Assembly: GCF_900114205.1 (NCBI RefSeq)
Contig: NZ_FOSH01000013.1
Coordinates: forward strand, 1-64,000
From: Methylophaga sulfidovorans
GTDB taxonomy: Bacteria > Pseudomonadota > Gammaproteobacteria > Nitrosococcales > Methylophagaceae
Direction: 5' to 3'
Length of the DNA: 64,000 nucleotides
Shown here: positions 17,296 to 25,911 of the stretch, piece after piece
Position numbering within the stretch: the stretch's first letter is position 1
How the letters are laid out: the number at the start of each line of letters is the position of its first letter
Position numbers and translations under genes: made by a program
Notes under the pieces: model-generated
The model's database searches: none
Told to the model about the DNA's origin: nothing
Seen by the model: only the letters and a program-made list of their open reading frames with translations

Positions 17296-18345
17296 ATGAA
17301 AATGAAACTCAACTCTCTCACCTACGCAGTGGCGCTTGCCAGTTCTGCATTGATGGCACCAAGCGTGTCACAAGCAGCCGGCACAATCACTTTTGGTGAA
17401 GATCAATATGTCAGCGTCGGTTTTGGCATGCGTGGCAGCTACACCAGTGCAGAAGATGGCGCTGATGATGGTGGTCGTTCAAATGACTTCAATCTGGACA
17501 GTGCCAGACTTTATGTTTCAGGTTCGTTGAACAAATACATCAAAGGTATGTTTAACACTGAAATGAACAGCGATGAATCAATGAAAATCATCGATGCTGC
17601 TGGTATTTTTCAATTTACGCCTGATGTAGCCATCTGGGCTGGTCGTTTCCTTTCTCCAAGTAGCCGCGCCAATATGGCTGGTCCTTATTACACCTCAGGT
17701 GATGGTTACTGGCAAAACATTGCAGCACGTTATGGTTGGAATGGCGGCACCATCGGTCGTGACGAAGGTGTGGCTCTAGTAGGTACTACTTTAGACCAGC
17801 GTCTTGCCTATTCATTTGGTGCTTTTGAAGCAGACAAAATCTTTTATTACAGCCTAGGTGAAGGTGCAGCAACTAAAACCGCTTTCAATGAAGGCGATGC
17901 AGCAGTCAAAGGCTTAAAAGCAAGTGATGACTTAATGTATGCCGGTCGCTTGCAATATAGCTTCTGGGATAAAGAGCCTGGTTATTACGGTACGGGTAAC
18001 TACCTGGGACAAAAAGATATTTTCACCATTGGTATCTTTGGCCGCTCAAAACAAGACGGTGCCATTTCAACAACTGAAGTTGGTGACTACAGCCAATACG
18101 GTGCGGATTTGTTAATTGAGAAAAAACTGGCTGCTGGCGCCGTATCTTTTGAAGCCGCTTATTACGATTACGACACTGATGACGTGTTCAAGTCTGAGCA
18201 AGGCGATGCTTACGCGGTAGGTGCTGGTTATATCTTCAACCAAAAAGTCGGTTGGGGACAGTTCATGCCTTTTGTTCATTACCAAGACTTCGATGCAGAT
18301 AACAAGGTTGAAACCAAGCGTACTGTGGATTCAACAATTAAGTGA
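17296..18345 (+). pseudogene. outer-membrane porin, 3'-truncated by a fusion
   Basis: The frame begins with a signal peptide (MKMKLNSLTYAVALASSALM to about residue 28, SQAAGTI) and continues as a beta-barrel porin of the phosphate/anion-selective (OprO/P-like) kind, with alternating strands such as ARLYVSGSLNKYIKGMFNTE and FEAAYYDYDTDD. After VETKRTVD the porin similarity ends and a stop follows at 18343-18345. A normal porin would add more strands and finish in an aromatic residue, usually Phe; this one ends in STIK. The last strands appear to have been replaced by the tail of a regulator gene. The barrel probably cannot close or be inserted by the BAM machinery. Confidence 0.75.
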
Positions 18346-18712
18346 AGGTGGTAAAAAACGGTTACGACCGCTGATGATTAATCATCCCACCGGACGTTTA
18401 ATTTTTACCCCAGCCGATATTCGTAATGATGAACAATGGCTAATCTTGTTGCGTGAGGAGTCAGAAGCGGCACAGGTGGAAGCCTTGAAAGCCGTATTTA
18501 ATCTCACCAAGCGTGAAGCAGAGGTATTGCACTGGGTCATTTTAGGTAAAACCGATAAGAGTATTGGCGAAATCCTTGGCACCAGTCCCAGAACGGTGAA
18601 TAAACATATGGAACATGTGTTTGTTAAATTAGGCGTTGAGACCCGAACGGCTGCTGCTTCATTGGCTGTGACCAAGCTACATACCTTAAGCGGCCATGGT
18701 GAGAATAGCTAA
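18332..18712 (+). pseudogene. C-terminal fragment of a LuxR-type response regulator
   Basis: In the frame one step off the porin, the sequence from about 18332 reads as the end of a LuxR-family regulator: a linker, then NLTKREAEVLHWVILGKTD and IGEILGTSPRTVNKHMEHVF, the four-helix LuxR DNA-binding domain, ending near residue AASLAVTKLHTL. The receiver domain and the start of the gene are missing. The fragment is joined directly to the porin without intervening sequence, so a deletion is the simplest explanation. It has no ribosome binding site of its own and is probably not expressed as a working protein. Confidence 0.75.
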
Positions 18713-18929
18713 AAGCCTAATGATTGCCTGTTCTGCTGTTGCGGCTGACCATTTTTGTCTCGCTTAGTTAGAAATGAAGCACAATCATACCAACTAAAAA
18801 AACGCGTTTTTTGCCTGGCTTAAAGTTAAATAAAATAGACTTGATCCATGTCATAACACAGTAACTTTCATAGTGTTATCGTAATACTTACTAGATGACT
18901 TTACAGTAGTTATTGCAAGGAGCGTTGAC

Positions 18930-20006
18930 ATGACAGGTATGATGAAAGCCGCCACCTTTATTGAAAAAGGTCGTATTGAAATTGTTGAGAAACCCATTCC
19001 TGATATTGGTGATAATGATGCCTTGCTTCGTATCACCACAACGACAATTTGTGGCACAGATATACACATTCTCAAAGGTGAATATCCCGTTGAGCAGGGA
19101 TTAACGATTGGTCATGAACCGGTCGGTGTCATCGAAAAATTAGGTAAAAATGTCCAAGGTTATAAAGAAGGTCAACGTGTTATTGCCGGGGCAATTTGTC
19201 CCAGTTTTCAGTCTTATGCCTGCCAAGATGGTCTGCCATCACAAGATGGTGGTTGTCATAGCCATGGTTATAAGCCTATGGGCGGCTGGCGTTTTGGCAA
19301 TACCATCGATGGCGCACAAGCTGAGTTTTTAGTCGTGCCGGATGCACAGGCCAATTTAGCCCCGGTGCCCTATGGTTTAACGGATGAACAAGTGTTGATG
19401 TGTCCCGACATTATGTCTACCGGCTTTGCTGGAGCAGAATCAGCAAATATAAAGATTGGTGATATTGTTGCAGTGTTTGCCCAAGGACCGATTGGTTTGT
19501 GTGCGACAGCAGGAGCCAGATTAAAAGGTGCCAGTCTGATAATTGCGATTGATGGCATTGATGAACGTTTATCTTATGCCCGACAGTTAGGGGCGGATAT
19601 CACCTTGGATTATCGTAAAGTCGATATCATCTCTGAAATCATGAAAATCACTGGTGGCCGTGGTGTTGATGCGGTGATTGAAGCTTTGGGTACACAACAA
19701 ACCTTTGAGTCAGCCTTACGTGTATTAAAACCGGGCGGGACTTTATCCAGTTTAGGTGTCTACTCAACTGATTTAACAATTCCACTAGATGCCTTCAGTG
19801 CCGGCCTCGGTGATCACAAAATCATCACTAGCTTATGTCCTGGTGGTAAAGAGCGTATGCGGCGATTGATGAACGTCATTGAATCCGATCGTGTTAACTT
19901 GCAGGATATGGTGACTCATCGCTATAAACTGGATGATATTGTGGATGCTTATGACCTATTTTCTCATCAACGTGATGGGGTACTAAAAGTAGCGATAACA
20001 ATGTGA
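18930..20006 (+). CDS. zinc-dependent alcohol dehydrogenase (MDR family)
   Basis: A 358-residue medium-chain NAD(P)-dependent dehydrogenase, related to the secondary-alcohol dehydrogenases of the Clostridium/Thermoanaerobacter type. The catalytic zinc site is TICGTDIHILKGEYP with GHEPVGVIEKLG (Cys, His, Glu). The nucleotide fold has AQGPIGLCATAGARLKGA instead of the more common GxGxxG, as in that subfamily. The region that would carry the four structural-zinc cysteines instead has a CPSFQSYACQDGLPSQDGGC stretch, so the structural zinc is probably absent or bound differently. AAGGAG stands before the start region; ATG 18930 or the ATG at 18939 may be used. Substrate unknown. Confidence 0.88.
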   Translation: MTGMMKAATFIEKGRIEIVEKPIPDIGDNDALLRITTTTICGTDIHILKGEYPVEQGLTIGHEPVGVIEKLGKNVQGYKEGQRVIAGAICPSFQSYACQDGLPSQDGGCHSHGYKPMGGWRFGNTIDGAQAEFLVVPDAQANLAPVPYGLTDEQVLMCPDIMSTGFAGAESANIKIGDIVAVFAQGPIGLCATAGARLKGASLIIAIDGIDERLSYARQLGADITLDYRKVDIISEIMKITGGRGVDAVIEALGTQQTFESALRVLKPGGTLSSLGVYSTDLTIPLDAFSAGLGDHKIITSLCPGGKERMRRLMNVIESDRVNLQDMVTHRYKLDDIVDAYDLFSHQRDGVLKVAITM

Positions 20007-20088
20007 TTTTTCGTTAATTCAGACACAGTTTCTACTATTCAAAACAAGCGTTTCAGCGTAGAGTACGCCTAACTTTTTTGAGGGTAGT

Positions 20089-20871
20089 ATGATGACGCAA
20101 TTTGCCACAGCCTTGATTGAATCGTTAGCGACTGGTCGGTCATTTTTATTACCTGATTTAGAAAACTTTCTTAACGATAATTACCGCTGCATCCGGTTAC
20201 ATGACGCGATGCAACTTGAGCTTGATTCGGGAGAGGCGTTCTTATTCGATTACGGTGTTGTCGTGTTCTGGGGTGTGACTGAAAACACCAAACAATCGTT
20301 AATGACAAAAATTCAGTCATTTATTGTCGATTTAAAAATGATACCTGACTTCGAACAGTACGCTTTTGATAGCAACACCGACACTATCAAAATGCATGCT
20401 GATAAAATCAGTTTTGCTAATGAAGACAGTATGGAACGCCTGGCGGTATCACATGCACTGGCACAATCAGTAAAACTGGCCGAATTTGAACGACTGGCGC
20501 AGGAAGTAATCCAGGCCCACGCACATATTCCAGTCTCATTGGCAAAAACAGGCAAAGTAGCAATGAGCAGAAAAGCTATTGCAAAATCACGTGGTGTATT
20601 GTTTGGTGCTCGGGGCGATATCCTATTGAACTACAGCTTGTTGGATACACCTGAATTTTTCTGGGATTATCCTGATCTTGAACCTTTATATACCATGGTT
20701 TCACGCTATTTGGATGTGGTTGCACGGATCAATGTATTAAATAAAAAGCTGGAAAGTATTCATGAATTATTGGATATGCTGGCCAATGAGCAGAATCACA
20801 AACATTCCTCAACCTTAGAGTGGATAATCATTATCCTCATCGCGCTGGAAATCGTACTATTCCTGCATTAA
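20089..20871 (+). CDS. RMD1/DUF155-family protein with C-terminal membrane anchor
   Basis: A 260-residue protein of the RMD1/YagE (DUF155) family. It shows the family elements FLFDYGVVVFWGV (about residues 50-62), ERLAVSHALAQSVKLAEFE, and SLLDTPEFFWDYPDLEPLY, then a helical stretch that ends in a single membrane helix (EWIIIILIALEIVLFL, about 243-258). Eukaryotic relatives act at mitochondria in meiosis or translation; the bacterial role is unknown. The tail anchor points to the cytosolic face of the inner membrane. It follows the ADH gene by 82 bp and could be in the same transcript. Confidence 0.88.
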   Translation: MMTQFATALIESLATGRSFLLPDLENFLNDNYRCIRLHDAMQLELDSGEAFLFDYGVVVFWGVTENTKQSLMTKIQSFIVDLKMIPDFEQYAFDSNTDTIKMHADKISFANEDSMERLAVSHALAQSVKLAEFERLAQEVIQAHAHIPVSLAKTGKVAMSRKAIAKSRGVLFGARGDILLNYSLLDTPEFFWDYPDLEPLYTMVSRYLDVVARINVLNKKLESIHELLDMLANEQNHKHSSTLEWIIIILIALEIVLFLH

Positions 20872-20872
20872 A

Positions 20873-20906
20873 AAAAGAGCCAGATCACTAACGATCTGGC
20901 TCTTTT
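20873..20906. terminator. bidirectional terminator
   Basis: AAAAGAGCCAGATC and its exact complement enclose a 6-base loop; A and T runs at the base let it work on both strands, for the DUF155 gene and the chemoreceptor gene. Confidence 0.9.
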
Positions 20907-20914
20907 AAGTATGG

Positions 20915-22531
20915 CTAGACTTTAAATCGGCCCATAAGAGCCATCATATTTTCAGAGAAGTTATTAATTTTTCTCGAAATTTCATCACCTGTTTTTGAGA
21001 CCTGTTGAGCTGATTCAGTTTGTTCATTTAAGCCATGCAGGTTTTTACTGATATCTTCGGCAACGGCTGTTTGTTCTTCAGTCGCGGCTGCGGTTTGTAT
21101 CGCCATATCGTTCACACGACGAGAGGAAGACCTGATTTCATTAAATACGGTAGACGCTTGTTGGAAAGTATTAGCCGTTTTATCAACATCAGTTTTACCT
21201 TGAGTAATGGCTGTTGAAAACTGATTAACCGAGTTTTGCAGCTGCGTAATAATCTGACTGATATCATCAGTGCTTTGTTGAGTTCTTGTTGCTAAAGAAC
21301 GTACTTCATCAGCAACCACAGCAAAACCGCGACCATGATCACCTGCACGAGCGGCTTCAATAGCGGCGTTAAGCGCCAACAGGTTAGTCTGTTCCGCCAC
21401 AGAACTAATCACTTCTAAAACCGACAGAATGCTGGTGGAATTTTGTTCCAGTTGCTGTGAGCAAGACAGAACCGTATCCATATCTTTAATCAGTTCTGAT
21501 ATACATTTGTTCGATTCTTCAACCACATGTATGCCCTTTATCGCCAGCTGTGAAGTTTGATCTGCTTCTGAGGCGGAGTTGGTTGCGACATTGGACATTT
21601 CTTTGTTGGCCAAGGTCATTTCATGTACAGCGCTGACGATGGATTCGGTAGATAAATTCAAGGTTTCGTTAATGCTTTTCGTTTTATTAGAGGAATCAGC
21701 CAATTGAATAGTGAGTGAACTGAGGCCCTTGACGTTATCCAGTATTGTTTTAATTAAGTCCTGTAATTTTTCAACAAAGCGATTAAAGGACTGCGACAAG
21801 TCTCCAAACTCATCTTTTGAGCTGGCATCCAGACGGGCAGTTAAATCGCCATCACCTGATGCAATCTCATCTATTCGTTTGACGAGAGCATTAATATCGT
21901 CAGTGAGTTTTTTCGGTACGATGTAACTGAAATACAATGCAACAATAATAATCGCCAGTACAACAATAATAGTGACAGTCATACTGCGTTTTAGATCGCT
22001 TTTTAATTGGGCGTCTAATACATGAAATTTATTGAGCAGGATTTCGCCTTTTTTATCCAGAATGGAACGGAGACTCTGAAATGCTTCTTCTTCCTGTTTC
22101 GCCAGTTCCTGCTGATTAGAGCTGTTGGACTCATTCACCATACGTTCCGTGGCGATATTCCAGTTTTTAAAGGCTGCTTCAAACGCCTCTTTACCATCAG
22201 AGACATCCGGATAGATTTTTGTATATTCTAAAAACTGTGAATATCGGTCATAAGCTTGCTGAATATTTTCTTGCCAGGCTTTGGTTTCTTCGGCTTTATC
22301 ACCACGATGGGTAAGAAGGTTGATCGATGCGATTTTTGCCTGATGTAAATCTCTGTCAGCATTGAGAATTTTCTCATTGGCTGGCATAAATAATTCAGAC
22401 TGTACCTCGATGGCGTGGTTTTGTTTACTCATCATCCATAAAAACATCGCAATAACGACGATAATGGTTAACCCCATGACAACAACAGGTATTGAACTTT
22501 TCGTTCTGATGCTTTGCAGGTTTATGTTCAT
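20915..22531 (-). CDS. methyl-accepting chemotaxis protein
   Basis: A 538-residue transmembrane chemoreceptor. A membrane helix near residues 15-34, a periplasmic four-helix-bundle ligand domain (about 35-185), a second helix ([20 protein letters not shown], about 186-205), a HAMP domain (about 207-260) and a long helical signalling domain follow in order. The hairpin tip [20 protein letters not shown] and [20 protein letters not shown] are intact. There is no C-terminal pentapeptide for CheR docking. Ligand unknown. It has its own terminator and is divergent from the second alcohol dehydrogenase. Confidence 0.95.
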   Translation of the reverse strand: MNINLQSIRTKSSIPVVVMGLTIIVVIAMFLWMMSKQNHAIEVQSELFMPANEKILNADRDLHQAKIASINLLTHRGDKAEETKAWQENIQQAYDRYSQFLEYTKIYPDVSDGKEAFEAAFKNWNIATERMVNESNSSNQQELAKQEEEAFQSLRSILDKKGEILLNKFHVLDAQLKSDLKRSMTVTIIVVLAIIIVALYFSYIVPKKLTDDINALVKRIDEIASGDGDLTARLDASSKDEFGDLSQSFNRFVEKLQDLIKTILDNVKGLSSLTIQLADSSNKTKSINETLNLSTESIVSAVHEMTLANKEMSNVATNSASEADQTSQLAIKGIHVVEESNKCISELIKDMDTVLSCSQQLEQNSTSILSVLEVISSVAEQTNLLALNAAIEAARAGDHGRGFAVVADEVRSLATRTQQSTDDISQIITQLQNSVNQFSTAITQGKTDVDKTANTFQQASTVFNEIRSSSRRVNDMAIQTAAATEEQTAVAEDISKNLHGLNEQTESAQQVSKTGDEISRKINNFSENMMALMGRFKV

Positions 22532-22725
22532 TATTTTTATACCTAATTTGTGATTGAGCCATACATGCTATCGGCCTATACACCTTCAGGTTTAACGTAA
22601 ATTAATAAATTCACATCCCGTATGCTAATGACCACTAATAAGATTTGCCATTTTGAGATAAGTGACGGCTATCTTTACTTCTAGAATACTTTTAGTTTGT
22701 TTAATTTCTGAGTAAAGGACAGATA

Positions 22726-23724
22726 ATGATTAATGCATATGCTGCTATGAGTCCGGGGGAGGCACTCACGCCTTATTCGTTTGACCCAGGTACTTTAGGG
22801 GAGAATGAAGTAGAAATTACAGTTAAGTATTGTGGTATTTGTCACAGTGATATCAGCATGATTGATAATGACTGGGAGCTATCCAGTTACCCTCTTGTTG
22901 CTGGTCATGAAGTGGTGGGGGAAATTGCACAAATAGGTTCTGCAGTGAGTGGGTTTAAAGTAGGGCAGAAGGTGGGACTTGGTTGGATTTCCGACTTTTG
23001 TGAACAGTGTGATGAATGTCATACGGGTGATGAAAATTTATGTGCTGACTTAACTGGCACCATCGTCGGTCATCATGGTGGGTTTGCAGATAAAGTGAGA
23101 GCCAATGCGAATAGTGTCATTGCATTGCCTGAGGGCATAGATCTAAAAACCGCTGGACCATTACTTTGTGGCGGTATTACCGTTTTTAATCCACTAGTGC
23201 AATTTGGTATCAAACCTACAGATAAAGTCGCTGTTATCGGTATTGGCGGTCTGGGTCATATGGCATTGCAGTTTCTGAATGCATGGGGATGTGAGATCAC
23301 GGCTTTTACCAGCGAGTCAAAAAAACAAGAAGCTATAGATATGGGGGCTCATTATGCGGTTAATTCACGTGATGAGGCTGAGTTATCTTCGCTTGCTGGG
23401 AAGTTTGATCTGATTTTATCGACAGTAAATGTCAAACTTGATTGGAATCTGTTTTTGAGTAAGTTGAAACCACGAGGACGCTTAGTTTTTGTAGGTGCAA
23501 CTCTCGATCCATTAGATGTAATGGTGCCTAATCTCATTGAGGGACAAAAAACTATCTCAGGTTCTGACACAGGCAGTATCAAAACGATTTCTACGATGCT
23601 TAATTTTGCTCAGCGCCATGGCGTAAAACCAGTGATTGAACGTTATCCATTTGAAAAAATTAATGAAGCAATCGACAAGCTTCGTGAGGGTGATGTGCGT
23701 TATCGGATTGTGTTGGAATATTAA
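22726..23724 (+). CDS. NAD(P)-dependent alcohol dehydrogenase (cinnamyl-type MDR)
   Basis: A 332-residue medium-chain zinc dehydrogenase of the cinnamyl-alcohol dehydrogenase/YahK group, which interconvert alcohols and aldehydes, usually with NADPH. Catalytic zinc residues are in YCGICHSDISMID and AGHEVVGEI; the four structural-zinc cysteines are intact in CEQCDECHTGDENLC; the cofactor motif is GIGGLGHMALQF. An AAAGGA ribosome binding site stands before ATG 22726. It is 157 bp upstream of the Fae homologue, with a terminator-like hairpin between them. Aldehyde detoxification is plausible in a methylotroph but is inferred. Confidence 0.92.
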   Translation: MINAYAAMSPGEALTPYSFDPGTLGENEVEITVKYCGICHSDISMIDNDWELSSYPLVAGHEVVGEIAQIGSAVSGFKVGQKVGLGWISDFCEQCDECHTGDENLCADLTGTIVGHHGGFADKVRANANSVIALPEGIDLKTAGPLLCGGITVFNPLVQFGIKPTDKVAVIGIGGLGHMALQFLNAWGCEITAFTSESKKQEAIDMGAHYAVNSRDEAELSSLAGKFDLILSTVNVKLDWNLFLSKLKPRGRLVFVGATLDPLDVMVPNLIEGQKTISGSDTGSIKTISTMLNFAQRHGVKPVIERYPFEKINEAIDKLREGDVRYRIVLEY

Positions 23725-23753
23725 GTTAGTCGCATAATTCATAGCGGTTGAAG

Positions 23754-23786
23754 TAAGCCTGTTCAGATGGTTTTTGAGCAGGCTTA
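23754..23786 (+). terminator. probable terminator after the second ADH gene
   Basis: TAAGCCTG pairs with CAGGCTTA around a long loop, and is followed by TTATTTTATATT. It should separate the ADH gene from the Fae homologue. Confidence 0.6.
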
Positions 23787-23881
23787 TTATTTTATATTAT
23801 CCAAGCGGTAAAAAACGCTTGTGGCTTGTTCTGGCATCAGCCTAAAATGGCGCACAATTTATCATCAACGGAGTTAATAAT

Positions 23882-24433
23882 ATGTCAGAACCAGTTTGGT
23901 TTAAAACCGCAGAAGCCACCGTCTTTGCCAGTGAAGATCAAGGTACGGATGCGATGCCTGAAATTTTGATTGGTAGCGTCAAAGGTCCAGCAGGTCATGC
24001 GTTTGCAAATTTAATGGGGCAAACAGAAGGGCATACACGTATGTTTGCGATTCGTGCGACCAATCAACAAGTAAAACCAGCAACAATGATTGTGCCTAAA
24101 GTTACTATTAAATCAAGTGCTTATGTTGAGTTGTTTGGTGGCCCAGTTCAATCAGCGGTGGCTGATGCGGTATTGGATAGCGTGATCGAAGGTGTTATTC
24201 CAAAAGAGCATGCAGAAGAATTATGTATTGTTGCTATGATCTGGATTGCTCCAGATGCGGCTGCGAATCCAGATGTGGATCGTAAAGATTTATACCGCAC
24301 TAATTATGAAGCGATGAAGTTAGCGATTAAACGTGCGATGTCAGGTTCACCGACAATTGATGAATTGATTGCTAACCGCAACAGCATTCATCATGAAATG
24401 TATGACCCTGAAACCGGCGAGTCTCAGTGGTAA
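23882..24433 (+). CDS. formaldehyde-activating enzyme homologue (Fae paralogue)
   Basis: A 183-residue member of the Fae family, whose founding enzyme condenses formaldehyde with tetrahydromethanopterin. Shared features include ILIGSVKGPAGHAFANLM, KPATMIVPKVTIKSS, ELFGGPVQSAVADAVLDSV, EGVIPKEHAEEL and the NYEAMKLAIKRAMSG helix. In the enzyme from Methylobacterium the catalytic histidine (His17) lies in AHIDLIIG; here the matching stretch reads AMPEILIG, with Met in its place, so this is probably one of the Fae-like paralogues (Fae2/Fae3 type) and may bind the pterin or sense formaldehyde rather than catalyse. A GGAG ribosome binding site precedes ATG 23882. It forms a single-gene unit with a strong terminator. 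Confidence 0.85.
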   Translation: MSEPVWFKTAEATVFASEDQGTDAMPEILIGSVKGPAGHAFANLMGQTEGHTRMFAIRATNQQVKPATMIVPKVTIKSSAYVELFGGPVQSAVADAVLDSVIEGVIPKEHAEELCIVAMIWIAPDAAANPDVDRKDLYRTNYEAMKLAIKRAMSGSPTIDELIANRNSIHHEMYDPETGESQW

Positions 24434-24451
24434 TCGAACAGAGTTCATAAT

Positions 24452-24481
24452 AAAAAAGCCAGACTTAAGTCTGGCTTTTTT
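24452..24481. terminator. bidirectional terminator after the Fae homologue
   Basis: AAAAAAGCCAGACTT followed at once by its exact complement AAGTCTGGCTTTTTT, a classic intrinsic terminator usable from both sides. Confidence 0.92.
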
Positions 24482-24489
24482 ATTTGTCT

Positions 24490-24732
24490 TCAATCAACAG
24501 GTAGTAAACCCAGCTTATTTCTATCCGGTAACCTTATATGATGTTCTTTACAGTGAACGATAAGCTTTTGTTCATATAATGGTGACCATCCCGCCTTATT
24601 ACAGTCATAACAACGTTGGCATACAGATAAATGATAGTGGGGAATATAGATTCCTTCATTACGTTGTCTGCCCACCTGAAATTCAGCATCACACATCTGA
24701 CAATGAGTGATTTCTTCAAATTCTTCGGCCAT
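24490..24732 (-). CDS. small cysteine-rich (zinc-ribbon-like) protein
   Basis: An 80-residue cytosolic protein with cysteine pairs typical of a metal-binding fold: HCQMC near residue 10, VCQRCYDC near residue 41, and HCKEHH near 64. I do not recognise the family; a role in metal binding or nucleic-acid contact is possible. I chose ATG 24732 because AGAGGA stands upstream and because the longer frame would run far into the catalase gene. It starts 31 bp after the catalase stop on the same strand, so the two are likely one operon. Confidence 0.65.
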   Translation of the reverse strand: MAEEFEEITHCQMCDAEFQVGRQRNEGIYIPHYHLSVCQRCYDCNKAGWSPLYEQKLIVHCKEHHIRLPDRNKLGLLPVD

Positions 24733-24763
24733 TGCGTCATCCTCTATTTTAGATCGTGCCTGT

Positions 24764-25777
24764 TTATTGACCAGAAAGCCGACGGCCATAGCTAATGGCG
24801 TAAGCTGAAGGCCGGGCAAGCAAAATAGGGTCTTCACTGGCTTCAATACCGTCAGTTAGCGCCAGTGGGTTGAACATGTTTTGTTTTGCAAACTGCTCAT
24901 CGTTAGGGTCGATTGAGTCTATGGTTATTGTGCCTAATCTAACGGTTTGACGTGTTTCTGGCCAAACCACGGTCGGATCAGTCAGGTCATCGCCTTTTTC
25001 TGCTATTTGCAGTGCCAATGTTAACTCTACCTTGCCTTGTTGCAGACGTTTAGGCAATTCTTCAAATAAGTAGTTATTACCAGCTGCAGCGCGTTGTTCA
25101 TCCGTTAAATATTCTGGGCCATTTAAAGGAATAATTTGATATCGACCATACTTAACCTCACCGTCTTTATTGGTGAATTTAAATGCATTTACCCCATAAA
25201 ACGGTTGTGTTGCAAAGCTTACTGGGGCTGGTTTTGGGGGTTCTACGAACGTTTTAGCTGCAGGGTGGCTGGCAAGAAATTGCGTTATAGGTTTGGGTGT
25301 AGCGGCATCTGGTCCTGAAGTGGCTACCGCATTAATCAGGCCTAAAAAGTCTTCCGGTGTGGCAGCTGGAAAACGATTGACGGAGATGCTGACAATGTCG
25401 GTATAGCTATCATCGGCAAGTTGAAAGCGTATGGCGATACCTTTTGGGAATGAGCTTGGATTGGTATCGGCTATATCAGGAATGCCTGTTGTGTTAGAAA
25501 ACCGTATGGTCACTGGTGTGGAAGCTGATTGCAAATGTTGAGCCATTGAGACAGATGATGCTTCTGAGCTGGGTGTAAACTCGCCCAAAACGACAACCCC
25601 CTTAGCATGATTCTTTCTGATACCAGGGTGTGGCCCTGCGATGGTAGTTAATGTATCAACCAGCTGTTCAACGACGGGTTTGTCAGTGTCATCACCTGCA
25701 ACGGCTGAGGATAAAGGAAAAAAGACGAGGGAGGACATAAGGAAAGCATGTTTTAACATGTTGGATGAGATAGACAT
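24764..25777 (-). CDS. periplasmic catalase-family peroxidase (SrpA-like)
   Basis: A 337-residue small catalase-related haem protein. Residues 1-27 are a signal peptide (LSSAVAGDD), so it works in the periplasm. The catalase core begins with HPGIRKNHAKGVVVLGEF, in which the distal histidine is expected near HAKG, then TIRFSNTTGIPD and FPKGIAIRFQ. The proximal haem-ligand tyrosine region is RPSAYAISYGRRL at the extreme C-terminus. It is much shorter than a normal catalase (about 480), as in the SrpA/YfeX-like catalase-related group; members are peroxidases more than catalases. The upstream frame is open to 25843, but the signal peptide fixes ATG 25777. Confidence 0.88.
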   Translation of the reverse strand: MSISSNMLKHAFLMSSLVFFPLSSAVAGDDTDKPVVEQLVDTLTTIAGPHPGIRKNHAKGVVVLGEFTPSSEASSVSMAQHLQSASTPVTIRFSNTTGIPDIADTNPSSFPKGIAIRFQLADDSYTDIVSISVNRFPAATPEDFLGLINAVATSGPDAATPKPITQFLASHPAAKTFVEPPKPAPVSFATQPFYGVNAFKFTNKDGEVKYGRYQIIPLNGPEYLTDEQRAAAGNNYLFEELPKRLQQGKVELTLALQIAEKGDDLTDPTVVWPETRQTVRLGTITIDSIDPNDEQFAKQNMFNPLALTDGIEASEDPILLARPSAYAISYGRRLSGQ

Positions 25778-25911
25778 GAGCGTATTTCCATATATAAGTA
25801 AAACCGAAGAAGTTAAGTAAGTATGACTACAAAAACATAACAATAATTCTGATAAGCATAGATATCATGCACTAATAAGTCATAGAATAGGGCGTAGATA
25901 ACATTGGATGT

